From contig NC_061121.1 of NCBI RefSeq assembly GCF_002878395.1, positions 139,129,789 to 139,193,788 on the forward strand: 64,000 nucleotides of DNA, written 5' to 3'. The position numbers and the translations under genes are program-made. The first letter of the stretch is position 1, and each line of letters opens with the position of its first letter. The DNA comes from Capsicum annuum. Taxonomy: Eukaryota; Streptophyta; Magnoliopsida; Solanales; Solanaceae. A model generated the notes under the pieces. It did not search any database, was not told the origin of the DNA, and worked only from the letters and a program-made list of their open reading frames with translations. Shown here piece after piece: positions 1 through 11,800 of this stretch.

Positions 1-482
1 CTTTAGATGAAACTTGAAAAGCGAACTCTTTTTTCAAACTCGGTGGGCACCGCAATGCGCCACTATCGCGTTGTCTCATTGGAAAATGGACTAGCGGGAA
101 CTGGACCTTGTCCACAACACGCCACGACCACAGAGCCTTTTATTTTGTCATTTTGACCACTGGTGCGATTCGCCAGTAATGCAAGGTCTCACTGGAAATT
201 GCCAAACGGGAAATTAGTCCTCTCCGCGATGCGCCAATATCGTGGAGGTCCACTGGAATTTGACAATCATCATTTTACATTTCTCCGTGATGTGCTAAGG
301 GTCCAAATCACGGTGTTTTACAATGGGAACTTAAAATAGCAATAACTCCTTCACTGAGTGTCGAATTTAGGTGAATTTGGTATCGATGGAAAGCTTATTC
401 AATATCGTACAAAATAAATAGTATTCATTTTGAAAGCTATCCCTTAACATTCTAGGGCTGAATTTAAGATAAGAAGGTACCA
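1..482 (-). mobile_element. Partial LTR of a gypsy element (U3 side), cut by window edge
   Basis: No coding potential. Read on the minus strand, about positions 480 down to 340 resemble the first 250 bases of the LTR at 58798 (both have a segment on GATACCAA followed by AAATT and a line on TTCTTACTCCG/GGAGTTATT). A CpG-rich tract with repeated words such as tccgcgatgcgcc and cgccactatcgcg fills 1-330, as it does 280-560 bases into the LTR of element G. The minus-strand start TGGTACC at 482 would be a proper LTR 5' end. I infer that this LTR belongs to an element inserted into the 3' LTR of element 1, the rest lying left of the window. It could instead be a deletion junction. Confidence 0.6.
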
Positions 483-1163
483 GGTATTAAAACATGATAT
501 TTGCGAACTAACTATGAGGGAAGAGTCACATGCCTTCTTAAAGAAGATTCAAGGAAGCAACTTGAATCTTAAGCCTCAAGATGATACCTCTGAAGAACCC
601 TAGCCCAATCTTCAAGAGAGTTTAGAGAGTGTTTGATCATTCAATAGTATGTTATGAAAGCCCACAACATATTTTAAGACATGGTGATTTGAGGGTGTTG
701 GAATGGGAAATGTCTGAAATGCCCCTAGCTTAAAAGCTCAAAATATGCATGCTGGAGGGTACGAACCATCCCTCTAAATCGTACCCTAGGGTATGAGTGG
801 TACACTTAACTCGTACCCTAGCATCATCTTGGACACCCCATACTGACTAACATACTACCACACATGACTAACTCATATCCTATAAAAAGAGAAGTACTAT
901 ATAACCCGTACCCTTGACAGAAGACTTTGGACAAGACTTAGGGCATCGTACGACTTAGCAACATACCATTCGTACCCCAACTAATGACCAGTAAGATGTT
1001 CAACTATACTTTGGACAGTCAGTGGCTTTGAACAAACTGTGAAACATACAAGAAAGGACCCCTAAACTGTACCACATCATACTACTAGCATGCACAAGTT
1101 GTATGATGTCCAGAATGTTCAACTTAGAGAAATTTTCTAAGGGTCCAAAGCCAAAGTGTTTCA
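483..1163 (-). repeat. Element 1, 3' LTR (truncated)
   Basis: Matches 6291-6905. On the minus strand it begins TGAAACACTTTGG at 1163. It is interrupted at about 482, where a different LTR starts, so its R/U5 end is missing from the window. Positions 740-975 carry many copies of the words CGTACCC and GTACGA, the CpG word tract of this family. Confidence 0.8.
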
Positions 1164-1190
1164 ATTCTCCCCGACTTCGATCATTCATCC
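1164..1190 (-). other. Polypurine tract of element 1 with upstream conserved motif
   Basis: On the minus strand GGGGAGAAT lies directly before the 3' LTR. About ten bases further upstream is GAGGATGAATG, a motif also found at the same place in elements C and E (and degraded in B). The polypurine tract primes plus-strand DNA synthesis in LTR elements. Confidence 0.75.
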
Positions 1191-1349
1191 TCAAATGACA
1201 GGTAAGGCAAGAACAAGCGCGGGTTATCACACCAACACCTTGACTCAAACCTTAAACTATGTTAGAAAACAAAGATGCAAGGAAATCAACTATTCATTTA
1301 ACAAAGTTTGAAAACAAAAGTATGATGAAGAACACATACTTTCTGCACT

Positions 1350-1745
1350 AATTCAGGGAGAAGAAAATAGTTTCAAATACTTAGACTTCTTGTCCTCTTC
1401 TACTTCCCAAGCAGCCTATTCAACCTTGTGGTTCTTCCAAAGAACGTTAACTGAAGCTACATCCTTGGTCCATAACCAATGAACTTGATGATCCAAGATT
1501 TCAACCTGGACTACCTCATAAGTTAATGAATCCGACATGCTAAACCCTTCAAAGGGAATAACTGATAAATTATCACCCATGCACTTTCTCAATATTGAGA
1601 CATGGAAAAACAAATGAATGGAGCTCAAACTAGAAGGCACCTCTAATTCATAGGAAAAATTTTCAACCCTCTTCAAAACCAAGTTGGGACCAACATATCG
1701 AGGACTTAACTTCCCCTTATTACCAAACCGCATTACTCCCTTCAT
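1350..1745 (-). pseudogene. Element 1 integrase C-terminus and chromodomain (relic)
   Basis: The minus-strand frame from 1745 reads through the integrase C-terminal module (GKLSPRYVGP, YELEVPSSL, FHVSILRK) into a chromodomain-like tail (TYEVVQVEILDHQV, VNVLWKNHKVE). After a stop at about 1414 the tail continues as AAWEVEEDKKSKYLKLF. In chromoviruses this tail binds or recognises heterochromatin and targets integration. The stop inside the chromodomain shows that it is dead. Confidence 0.85.
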
Positions 1746-2750
1746 GGGAGATGCCTAGTCGCCAACCTTGAACTCCAAGTCACTATGCCTTACATCCACA
1801 TAGGACTTTTTGTTAATTTGACCAGCTTTCAATCTATCATGAATCACCTTCACCTTCTCCAAGGTTTGGTGAACCAAATCAGGGCGAAAAAACTTACCTT
1901 TACCAACTTTATCCACCCAATAGGAGAACGACATCTCCCACCATACAATGGCTCAAAAGGAACCATACTAATGCTAGAGTGATAACTGTTATTTAATGTA
2001 AACTCAATCAAAGGCAACTGGTCAAATCTACTATCACCATAGTTAATCACGCAAGCAAAAAGTATATCTTCCAATGTCTGAAAGGTCCTCTCCGCTTGCC
2101 GATCTGACTGCGGGTGGAAAGCTATATTAAGGCACACCTTAGTTCTCAAACCTTTTTGAAATGACTTCTAAAAGTGAGATGAGGATAGAGCACCATGATC
2201 CGAATGATAACACCTGGGGGACAATGCAACTTCATAATATCTGCAAGATATAAATTAGCATAATCATCCGCTAAATAACAAGTCTTCACCGGCATGAACT
2301 GAGCGAACTTGGTCATCCTATCCATAATGACACAAATCAAATTGCATTAATTTCAAGACAGATGAAGACCAATAACAAAATCCATAGTAATCACTTTCTA
2401 CTTCCATTCAGGCAACTTAATCCTTTGGTACAAATCACTGGGTCTCTTGTCTCAACTTTCACTTGTTGACACAGCATACACTTATCCACAAAGCTAGCCA
2501 CATATTATTTCATATTGTTTCACTAATAGAACTCCTTAAGATCATGATACATCTTTGTAGAACTAGGATGAATAGCATAATGAGATTTATAAGCTTCAAC
2601 TAGAATCATTTCCATCAACCCATCGACATCGAGAATACCTAACCTACCTTGGTACCTCAGGAAACCATCATCACCAATCACAAAGTCAACAACCTTTTAC
2701 TAACCTGTATTACTCTTTATCTTTATCAAATCAGGATCTAACAAATATTT
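1746..2750 (-). pseudogene. Element 1 integrase core (relic)
   Basis: Two fragments give the DDE integrase. 2146-2340 carries a version of the VIVDRMTKSAHFLPVKT stretch. 1850-2149 carries AFHPQSDRQAERTFQTLED, with the Glu of the catalytic triad, and NNSYHSSISMVPFEPLYGGRCRSP. Between them the segment that normally reads ISDRG is out of frame (SDHG can be read in another frame near 2205). The enzyme would join element cDNA to host DNA. Frameshifts and a lost second Asp rule out activity. Confidence 0.85.
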
Positions 2751-3347
2751 TTCCTTTATAACAACAATGAGAGATGACTTTGATACTTAATGCACAAATA
2801 CACCACTATCCTTAGAGTTCGTGTGATGAACTCCAAGGCTAGACAAATGGTGAATGCCCTTCACCAACTCCCATTTATCCTCATCTACATAAGCCAGACT
2901 CCTCATGGATAACCTGCTAAGAGCATCAGCAATACATGGATGGTAGTAAAGACTTATATCATAGTTCTTCATCAATTCAAGCAACCTTCTTCTCTTTCTA
3001 AGTAAACACATACTGTGGGCTTTTATGATCAGAAAAGATGTCAACTTAAACCTCATAGAGATAGTGACGCCAAATCTTCAATGCAAATACCAACTAATAA
3101 CTCCAAGCCATGAGAAGCGTAGTTCTTCTCATTAAATTTCAACTACCTAAAAGCATTGACCATCACCCTAACATGTTGCTTTAACACTCAACAAAGCCCA
3201 ATACACGAAGCATCACAGTAAATTATGAAGCCATTATTACCCTAGGGTAGGGTCAAAACTAGAGTTGAAGTCAACTTATCCTTCATCTTCTCAAAACTAC
3301 CCTTGCATATATCTGACAACATAAACTTGACCTTCTTCGGGGATAAC
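2751..3347 (-). pseudogene. Element 1 RNase H and linker (relic)
   Basis: The open stretch 2787-3056 gives the end of the RNase H domain and the linker before integrase: LELMKNYDISLYYHP, ADALSRLSMRSLAYVDEDKWELVKGIH. The normal LKDYD..YHPGKANVVADALSRLS pattern is shortened (the GKANVV part is missing). The N-terminal half (about 3060-3347) is too eroded to read in one frame. RNase H removes the RNA template during reverse transcription. Confidence 0.75.
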
Positions 3348-4298
3348 TTAGTTAATGGGGTAGCTATAGTTAAAAAAACTCTTCACAAATCTCCTATAGT
3401 AATTGGCTAAACCTAAAAAGCTCCAAATATTGGTTGGAGTCTCAAGTCTAGGCCACTTCTTAACCATCACAACCTTTAATGGATCCACCATGATCCATTC
3501 ACTAGAGATAATATGACCATAAAAAGTCAAAAGCTTCAGCCAAAACTCACACTTGAAGAATTTAGCATACAAACATTGATCCTTCAAGGTGTTAAACACA
3601 GCATAAATGCGATCAACATGATTCGCCTTACTCTTAGAATAGAATAAAATGTAATAAATGACGACAATGACAAATAAATTTAAAAACTGATGGAAACTAT
3701 ATTTATCAAATCCATAAACATAGCCAAAGCATTGGTCAACCCCAAAAGACATGAGTAGGAACTCATAGTGACCATACCGGGTCCTAAAGGCAGTCTTAGG
3801 GATATCCACTTCCCCGATCTTAAACCGATGATAACCTAACCTAAGATCCATCTTAGAGAAATACTTTGCACCTTGAATTTGATCAAAAAAGTCGTCAATC
3901 CTAGGAAGATAATACCTATTCCTTATGGTAACCTTATTTAGCTGACCATAGTTAATACACATCTGATGGGAACTATCCTTCTTACGCATAAACAACATAG
4001 GAGCACCCTATAGAGACATACTAGGATGGATAAAACCTTTATCTAAGAGATCCTTCAATTGCTCCTTATGCTCCATCAACATAGTTGGAGGCATTTTATA
4101 AGGAGGGATAGAAATTGGATGAGTGTTCTGAACAAAATCAATCCCAAAATCAATTTCCCTATCAGAAGGTACACCAGGAAAATCATCAGGGAAAACCTTG
4201 AGAAACTCATTAACAACAAGAATGGATTCAAGAGAAAGAACTTCTGAGTTAGAATCTTTAACCCAAAAAAAGTGATGCAAACACCATTTGGAAATCAA
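3348..4298 (-). pseudogene. Element 1 reverse transcriptase (relic, active site lost)
   Basis: 4008-4298 carries the linker and RT start (VFPDDFPGVPSDREIDFGID, ISIPPYKMPP, KEQLKDLLDKGFIHPS). 3348-3998 carries LNKVTIRNRYYLPRIDDFFDQ, YFSKMDLRLGYH, DIPKTAFRTRYGHYEFLLMSFG and FLGLANYYRRFV. The catalytic box, normally FIDDILIYS, reads VIYYILFYS, so both metal-binding aspartates are tyrosine (GAT to TAT twice). The fingers/palm stretch after MSFG is also scrambled. The domain is unusually long for a decayed copy (216 codons open), but it cannot function. Confidence 0.9.
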
Positions 4299-4309
4299 AT
4301 TTTAGGCTC

Positions 4310-4730
4310 TAAGATATCAGATGAACCTCCTCTTAGGCACTAAAGAATCGCGTTCCCATACAATGATCGGCTTATTAAGGAATTTGAGCATGACTTTATG
4401 GGTCAAATTATCTAATGAAGCATAATAAGAATGCAACTTATCCATCCTAAATATAACATCAAAGTTAGCCATATCTAACTTTTTCAAATACTCATGAGTT
4501 TTTCTACCACTAATAGATACCATACACCCCCTATATACTCTTTTAGAAATCACAGAGTCACCAACTAGGTGGATACAAAAAAAGGATTAGAAATAAATTT
4601 AGGACCAAAACTAAAATGCACAGCCACAAATGGGGTCACATAAGAAAGAGTGCACATTAGATCAAGTAAATAATAAACATTACAGGAGAAAAGATTCAAC
4701 ATATATATGACAACATCGGGAGATTCCTCA
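4310..4730 (-). pseudogene. Element 1 aspartic protease and PR-RT linker (relic)
   Basis: In one minus frame near 4600-4710 the protease reads VYYLLDLMCTLSYVTPFVA, against the usual LLDPGATLSFVTPYVA. The catalytic Asp is kept but the Gly of D-[ST]-G/DPG is lost. 4317-4553 continues with VYRGCMVSISGR, DMANFDVIFRMDKLHSYYASLD and LVPKRRFI, the linker to RT. The protease would cut the gag-pol polyprotein. Confidence 0.8.
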
Positions 4731-4859
4731 TAATCTTGCTGAGATGTAAGCGCATAAAACTGATTTTGACCTGTATCAGTACAAAAAAAGAAATAAATGT
4801 AGAGGCATCACCCTTTGGTGTAGGAGTAGATAAAGAGGCAACTAAAATATTGTTATCCC

Positions 4860-5880
4860 TAGAAGCTATTCTTGCATGACAGTCACACTGCATGTGACCA
4901 ATCTAACCATAATAAAACCTCCTGCTCTTCCCTTCCTCACAAAACCCATGGTGCAACTGCCCATAAAATTAACAAAGAGGGTGGGATGGAGCTGACTACG
5001 CCCCACTAGCCTTCGATTGGGCACCCTGTGACAAGGACCCACCATCATACTGAGACCGATGATCACCCGATGACTTTAAGTAAGGAGAACTAGTTGTGGA
5101 GACAACTAGAACTCCCCCACTTCATTTTTTGCCACTTACCACTACCTCTAACACTCTGCTAAGAAGGGCTAAACTTCTTTCCCTACCTCTCACTAAACTA
5201 CTACTACTTTTTTTTCTCTTTTTCTAATGTTCCATATAAATAACCAACCTATATATATCCATATTCTTGATCAGCAAGGCAGCCTCACTATAGAGGATCA
5301 ACTCACGAGACAGTCCTAAAGAAAACTTCCTCAACTATGCCATCATATCAGACACCATCTCTGGAGAACAACGAGACAGCTGGTCAAACTTTATGGTATA
5401 CTACTTGACCAACGTCCTCTCTTATTTCAGACAAACAAACTCCTCCCTTTCACTTCTCTCAACTACTAAAGAAAAAAGTGGCCTAGAAATACATTAGAGA
5501 AATCATCCCATAGAGATGACTCATTATTATCACCTCTTGATCTATCTCACTCCTCATTCCACTGGTACGTCACAACCTTTAGTTAGTAGGCAACAAACTC
5601 CACCCCTTCAACATTAGTGGCATGCATCACTGTAAAAATCTTTTCCATCTCTTCCAGAAAACCCTGAGGATCCTACACTTCCTTAACACCCATAAAAGTC
5701 AGAGGATTCAACCTCATAAATTTCCCAACCCTTGTGGGCTTAGAAGATGGAGTAGCAGATGCACCATGCTCAGCCTAAGAAGCTACCAACTGAGAAATCA
5801 TATGAACCAATTGATGAAACTCAACATTCATTAGTGGCTCAAACCCATTGTCAAACAAAGACATAAATTAAGTAAATATT
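4860..5880 (-). pseudogene. Element 1 gag (relic) with broken zinc knuckle
   Basis: The nucleocapsid knuckle lies at about 4879-4919 (minus). The usual CxxCGQxGHxxxxC reads GFYYG-stop-IGHMQCDC, so both first cysteines are lost, the Gln codon is TAG, and His and the last Cys remain. The capsid part lies at 5100-5870 in broken frames. The gag start is not resolvable. Gag forms the particle that packages element RNA. Confidence 0.65.
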
Positions 5881-6002
5881 TAGGGACTCAAAACCATTTA
5901 ACAATTTAAACCACCAAGGTTACTAGTTAGAGTATAACATAGTCAAGAAGGCCTTCACAAAATTATTTACCAACCATTCATAATCATTAGGTCAATGCCT
6001 TG

Positions 6003-6905
6003 GCTATAAATATCATTAACATGTGACTAGTTTATTTTTTTAGGAATTTTCACAAACAATTTGAGGGTATACTATTCTAAGGATCAAAACCAAGGTAAAA
6101 ACCATCAAGTTTATGTTAACCTTCGACCCATTCGTTAAACAATAATTACCAAGTACCCAAACGTGTAATCCATCACCAAAAACATGTAAAGAAGAAGTTA
6201 AACCAAGAGTAAACAATACTCAACCATATGCAACAAAACCCTAATTTTTTGTTTTCAAAACCACTATTTAAGAATCATATTCATACATTAAAAACATGAT
6301 ATTTAAGAACTAATCATGAAGGAATAGTCACATTCTTTATTCAAGAATATTCATGGAAGAAACTCGACTCTTAAGCCTCAAGATGATCACCACTGAAGAA
6401 ACCTATCCCCAATCTTTAAGAGAGAGTGTAAATAGTGTTTTTTTAGAGTGTTTACTCATTCAATAGTGGGTTATAAGAGGCCACAACATGTTTTAAGAAA
6501 TGGGAACTTGAGGGTTTTTGAATTGGAAATTTTGGATTACTAAGAGCTTAAAAGATCAAAACATGCATATGGGAGTGTATGACCCATCCCTCTAAACCAT
6601 AACCTAGGGTAAAAGTCGTACCCTTGGAACCCCCATACAAATTAACATACCACCACTTATGACTAACTTATATCCTAACATAATAGAAGTACCCTATAAC
6701 CCATAACCTAGATAGAATACTTTGGACAAAACTTAGGGCATTATACGACTAAGCAACATACCATTCGGACCCCAACTAACAACTAGTAAGATGTTCTACC
6801 ATACCTTTGATAGCAAGTGTCCTTAAAAACAATGTGAAATATAAGATATCTAGAATGTTCAACTTAGAGAAATTTTCTAAGGGTCCAAAGCCAATGCATT
6901 TCACA
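6003..6905 (-). repeat. Element 1, 5' LTR (about 6017-6905) and primer-binding site (6003-6015)
   Basis: On the minus strand the LTR starts TGTGAAATGCATTGG at 6905 and ends near 6017. Next to it, gctataaatatca (plus strand) is a mutated form of gctctgatacca, the primer site that pairs with initiator tRNA-Met. The LTR is much shorter than the 2.4 kb of its relative in element C, so an internal deletion is likely. Confidence 0.7.
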
Positions 6906-6925
6906 TTAATGGGAAGGTGGTGCTA
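6906..6925 (+). mobile_element. LINE ORF1 fragment, left of element A
   Basis: Twenty bases trapped between element 1 and element A. With A removed at its 5-bp duplication (tgcta, 6921-6925; tgctc, 40225-40229), these bases run in frame into the LINE ORF1 text that starts at 40225 (NGKVV before LAKWNPTSRVFK). The piece is short, so the call rests on the junction logic. Confidence 0.55.
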
Positions 6926-7439
6926 TATAATGACTCTTCAGGTCATTTCCTTGGTTTTCAAATATTTTTAGTATTTCAAGGAATCCCATAATGGCTATAG
7001 GTCATTATGACTTGCCAATATTGTCAGTTTGGCTATGGGATAGTTCGTTTGGGTTTTAAACTTATTTCCTTATTTTGGTGGTATCGCTATTAAGGAATTA
7101 GTCATGAACAAAAACTACTAGTACACAAATTTAGATTAGACTTATGAAATTACCATTAGCTGTAGGATGTTGATTTCAATTTAGGGGGACCCTTAGTTTT
7201 GGTCCCAAGGTTTCTAGACTTATTTTAGGCAATTGGATGGATTCTATAAAAAAATAAAACTATAGGTGTGGGCCTCATATATAGTAAAAATGATCTTGGA
7301 TGAAAGTTTAGATGGTTTCATTGAATCTGAAATATCAAATTTGCTACTATAGCATAGTTTGTCTGCATGCACGGGGTTTCAAATTAATCCCTAGCACCCG
7401 ATCAGAGTGCATTTGGATATAGAAAAATATGATGCCTTA

Positions 7440-7690
7440 AGTTGCTAATGCAGTCGCTTAAGAAATCAAATAATTGCTTAAGTGGTATTTGCTTTAGCGA
7501 CACTAAGTTACATTAGCTGCCATGGTGGTTTAGCAGAGGGTCACTTAAGCGCTCCTTGTCTTATTTAGCAGACAAGATGCTACTTTAGTGATCCCTGCCT
7601 TTCCTTGCCTAACCACTTAAGCATAATAATTTTGCTTAAGAAATAGCTACTTAGGAGACAAAGTGGCCGCTTTTTACCTAGGGTGTTAAA
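7440..7690 (+). repeat. CTTAAGC / CTTTAGCG word tract in A's 5' LTR
   Basis: The palindromic or near-palindromic words cttaag, gcttaagc and ctttagcgac recur about every 15-35 bases, in both orientations. The same tract is in the 3' LTR at about 14640-14890. It lies 500-760 bases into the LTR, just before the C/T-rich stretch where transcription probably starts. Confidence 0.7.
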
Positions 7691-7897
7691 TCCCTTCCAC
7701 TCTTTCCCTCCTCCCCCCACCATTTTTCATCGAACTTTGCCATTTATTTCTTAACTATTTTACCCGATTTTTGAGAGTTTGAAGCATAGAGAGTATGGGG
7801 TGTCATTAATTGAAGCTAGGGTAAGTTAGCCTAACATACCATGGTCATTTTTCATTATTTTACCCATCAGATTTTGTCCCATTTTATTTTAAATTCT

Positions 7898-7898
<1 letters not shown>

Positions 7899-7928
<30 letters not shown>

Positions 7929-7934
7929 ATATAA
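7899..7934. repeat. AT / ATAG microsatellite
   Basis: (AT)n followed by (GATATA)n inside A's 5' LTR. It is absent from the matching site of the 3' LTR near 15085, so it grew after insertion or was lost from one copy. Confidence 0.8.
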
Positions 7935-10396
7935 AGTATTTAAAATCCGTAGACTTTAGGGGCTTATTTGGGCCTAAATTTATGATCCATTTGTGTTCAA
8001 ATTTAAGTATACATTTCTTGTCCATTAAAGGACGTCATGATTGATTTAATTTTGGATTTTGTTTACAAGCCCCATGGACTAATTTTTTACCCAAATTCTA
8101 ACTTGACCTTCTATATATAAATATAGGTTTTGTTTTACTCCTATTGATATATATAGTGATATCTTGATAGTATGGAAATATTTTAATCCTACGGATCAAA
8201 GATGAACTCCTTATAGAGGATTCAAGACTTGTTATTTTTGCATCGAGCTAGGATTTAGTCTATATTTCTTCATGTGATGGTGTATAGTATAGAATGCATT
8301 CTAGGTAAGGATAATAAGACATGGTTATGACTAGTGTATCGTGATTTATCCTAATTAGGGAGTTTGGGAATAGAAAGGTAACTTGACCCATAGGCTAAAA
8401 GTATGTTAACCTTAGTTTGATATTTAGGATCCCATAGCATATGATTTACTTTTTCACTTAGTGGATTGTATCATAGTTTCCCCCATTATAGTATTATTAT
8501 TATGCTAGTTTTATACTGTTGGTCCTATGGTTATTGTTATGATACCAGTCGAACTCAAGATGAGTATGTTTTCCTTAGAAAGAATGTGGTTTTAGTATCT
8601 TAATCTTAGACACTAATGGTTGTATTATTTGGGTACTGTTGATGGTATCCATATATTTATGCATATTCATTCTCACTTAGGGGTAGGATTCCAATCAAAA
8701 GTAAGATCTTACCATTATTTTCTATAAAGGGATTTATTCCCACCTTTTACTTTTATGAATTCTTTTATCAAAGGAATCGTACCATCTTATTTACTGATTT
8801 ATGCACTTATGGAAGGAAAGATTATTTTTTTGAAATTAAACTGGAATTAATTTTCAACCATGGTTCATCCACTCTTCAACCACTATATATTTACTTTGAT
8901 CGATGGAGATTCCAACCCATTCTATGTTTTATGCTGATTTTGTCCCAGAGTTGATCTTGGGCAATCCATTTAATGACTTACACTCTTTTATCCATAATTT
9001 AAGGTCGTACACTTATTATAAACATCTTTTTGGTATTGTATGGAATATATTAATGGTTATGATGATTTGAATTCTTGAATCACGACCAAGAAGTGTATAA
9101 AAATATTCTTGAATCTACTAGGGGGCCTTCATTTCTGAACCATAGAATCAGAGAAGAGAGGTCACCATAGGCCCTGCCTCTATGAGCTATTGATCTGGAA
9201 GAGGTATATACACTTCATATACTATGGCACTCATATTACATATAGTATTATAGATTTACTTTACATTTATTTATTCATTCACGTGCATTGTCTATCATTA
9301 GGATATTGTTTAGTGCTTATATTTATCGGCCTTATGGGGGTTACATAGGTATAAGCTGTGATTAATATTTTCTAAGTGTTGATTCAAAATTTTCAACCCA
9401 TGGGAGTGAAATTAGGTATTATTTATCCTATGTAGCCTTTTACCTATTATTGTTACTATAGTTAGTTCAAGGAATGTTGATTGTGGACTGGTACCAGAGG
9501 TGGTAAATATGTCTCTGAGCTCTTTACATTATCATAGTAAATTGCATTATGTATAATTTATTTATGGTTAGACACTTTCAATAGAGGCCCTGATCATGCT
9601 AGCTTTAGCTTTTCTACCTGGATAGGATTTCCTAGAGAGGTTAGATTGGCTACCTTATGTTTTTACATTTGATTTACTCTTGTATACTTATATGTATATA
9701 TAGATATGGTATTACCATATATCCCTCTCTTCCTTCTCAATTTATGTCATATATGTGTTCCTTAGCCCAGTATACTACTATATATCCTTCTTACACTTTT
9801 TATTTTCATATTGGTTAGTGATATCCGGTATGCTACTTTCGCTCCTGAATAATCTAAGACTAGGATAGTCTATAATTTGCTCTATTATATTTATTGTGTT
9901 TCATTTCTTGGATAGTTTTATACAGTTATATTCTAGTGTATATGTTATTTAAACTTGCATTATCTTTGGAGCTTAGTAAATAATTACTCACACTATACTT
10001 CTGCAGCCTGCAAATCAAATATGAGTTATTGTTGTTATATATGTATCATTCAGTGTAGGTATGGATCAGAGATTTGGGCTGGGCTCCTAATGTTTGGAGT
10101 ATTACTACTTTTCATCTTATGGATTGGCTCATCTCTACGTTGTATTAAGAGACGTCTTGTACATATATTTACAATGTATTTCACTTGATACACTAATTAA
10201 ATTAGAATCTCTTGCACTAATTTCAATAGGTCTTAGGTTGATGTATGTATCTATATTAATTTCTTTCATATTTATTCCACTATTTTTCTACATTTATTTT
10301 AATAGTCCATTACTAGCTTTTCTGGACTATAGGTTAGCTTATCTATTCGTGGGTTAAAGTAGGTGCCACCATGACTTGAGAAATTGGTTCATGATA

Positions 10397-10420
10397 AATT
10401 AGTATCATAAAATAGGTTAA
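10397..10420 (+). other. Primer-binding site of element A (mutated)
   Basis: TTAGTATCATAAAATAGGTT follows the 5' LTR end and aligns with TTGGTATCAGAGCCTAGGTT, the tRNA-Met type site, with G-to-A and other changes. Confidence 0.7.
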
Positions 10421-10499
10421 CTTGTATATTGGTACAAGATTTAAGTGTATAGTAGAGTTTTGTAGATTGATACGGACACATCTGTGTTAAATCCCCTAA

Positions 10500-11800
10500 A
10501 GGCTAGAGGGCACTCTTAGGAAATTTTATTTCCAACTCCATGTCATTTGTCAATATTTCAATGAATCTCTAGTGCTTCATTTAACTCTATTGTTTACTAG
10601 ATTGATGATAGGAGGTTATCATTAGAAACAAATAAGACATCAACACTTATTTCTAAAGTTTAGCTTATCATAAGGTTAAGTAGTCATAGATTAATGCCAA
10701 AGAACTTCAGCATCAGCTAAAAGATTTTGAAAAAGTCCAGTCACCGTTAGAGTATATGACTACTTCAACCTTTTAAAATTTGGAATTTGGGATTTGGAAC
10801 CTTTTTACAAATACCTCACAACTATAGTTGATGTCTGATACATCGAGAAGTTATTGGACTAGAGCTTCGTGTGTTGGTGTACAATAGGGTTCCTTGTTAA
10901 TTTCAAAGTATGACATTGGGTTTGTTTAGTATGCCAGGAATACTCTTATTCTATATCCTTTTGATCATAAGATGGTGCATGGATTTATTAAAGGAATAGC
11001 TTTTCCAAACTTTTTGAGAACCAAAGCATTCAATAACAATTAGGTATTCTTTATCTTAGGTAATTGATATGAAGACTATAGAGAGAGTATGTATTATGAT
11101 ATATGAAGATATAGGTAAGAGGCCGCATCATCAATATAATATTTTTGGTACTCCCTCCGAAGGATAGGGATCATCTCGATAGGGATCATTATTACTTACA
11201 GCCTATGAGTTTCTCACAAGTATTGACTCAGACTATAGGTGGCTTTCTGATCAGTCATGGTGGTAACAATAATCAAAGTTCTTATATCACCTTATAGAGT
11301 ATTAAATAAGGTTTGTAGACTATGGTGATTGTTTTGGATCAGTGTATGCAGTGCCCAGAGTATTTTAAAAGCTTATTTTTGTTGTGGTGAGATTGGCCAT
11401 TTGTCTAGAATATGCCTCAAATATGAGTTGGATGTTCAAATAGGATAAACATATGTTACTCTCTACCTTGGAGGTCATATGGTATGGTACGATTGTGGGG
11501 ATATGGTCATTTAATTAGGGAGTGTCTGTATCCTTAGTTGGTCATCTAGTCGGGGTTAACTCATATTTTTTACTAGGTTAAGGCTTCAAGGGTTTTTTAT
11601 GACTGTATAGATAACGATCATTAGTCTAGAGAGATTCCTTAACATAGTATTATAGACATTTATCTCATCCAAATTAGTCTCATTGTGTTGTGGCACCTTT
11701 TGTTAGAGGTAGTGCATTTAGTTCTGCAGTTTGTGATTTAGATGCTCAGTTTGAGTTTGGACTCACTCTGATACATACTCTTTCATACACACTAGACTTA
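10500..11800 (+). pseudogene. Element A gag relic with two zinc knuckles
   Basis: No frame stays open. At 11374-11415 a clear knuckle reads YFCCGEIGHLSRIC, where the first Cys is Tyr (TAT for TGT). About 50 bases later (11487-11534) a second can be seen, split by a small frameshift: WYDCG, then YGHLIRECL, where TGG replaces the first Cys codon. Two knuckles and text on the leader (matching element F) mark this as gag. The capsid part (about 10680-11340) is recognisable only by homology to F. Confidence 0.65.

Larger units (their letters stand above)
483..6905 (-). mobile_element. Element 1: decayed Ty3/gypsy chromovirus (Tekay-like)
   Basis: A minus-strand retrotransposon with gag, protease, RT, RNase H, integrase and chromodomain relics in that order from right to left. 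The two LTR copies share long stretches (for example 491-720 against 6291-6530, and 1100-1160 against 6845-6900). The polypurine tract sits next to the left LTR and a mutated tRNA-Met primer site next to the right LTR. Domain order plus a C-terminal chromodomain places it in the chromovirus branch; Tekay/Del is my best clade guess from motif wording. The left LTR lacks its terminal part. The right flank (6906-6925) appears to be LINE sequence, so the element probably inserted into that LINE. Confidence 0.85.
6926..10396 (+). repeat. Element A, 5' LTR
   Basis: About 3.47 kb, homologous to 14147-16122 plus 37064-37851 plus 39583-40224. Anchors include GAGAGTTTGAAGCAT (7778 and 14959) and the text on gtcccagagttgatcttgg (8947), which in the 3' LTR is cut in two by element B. 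Short open frames at 9955-10357 are chance frames inside the LTR. The start TATAATGAC is a decayed TGTAATGAC. Confidence 0.85.

Noticed and set aside
10094..10357. Hydrophobic 87-codon frame that could pass for a membrane protein
   Set aside because: It is T-rich LTR sequence of element A; the matching 3' LTR region near 39960-40180 does not keep the frame.
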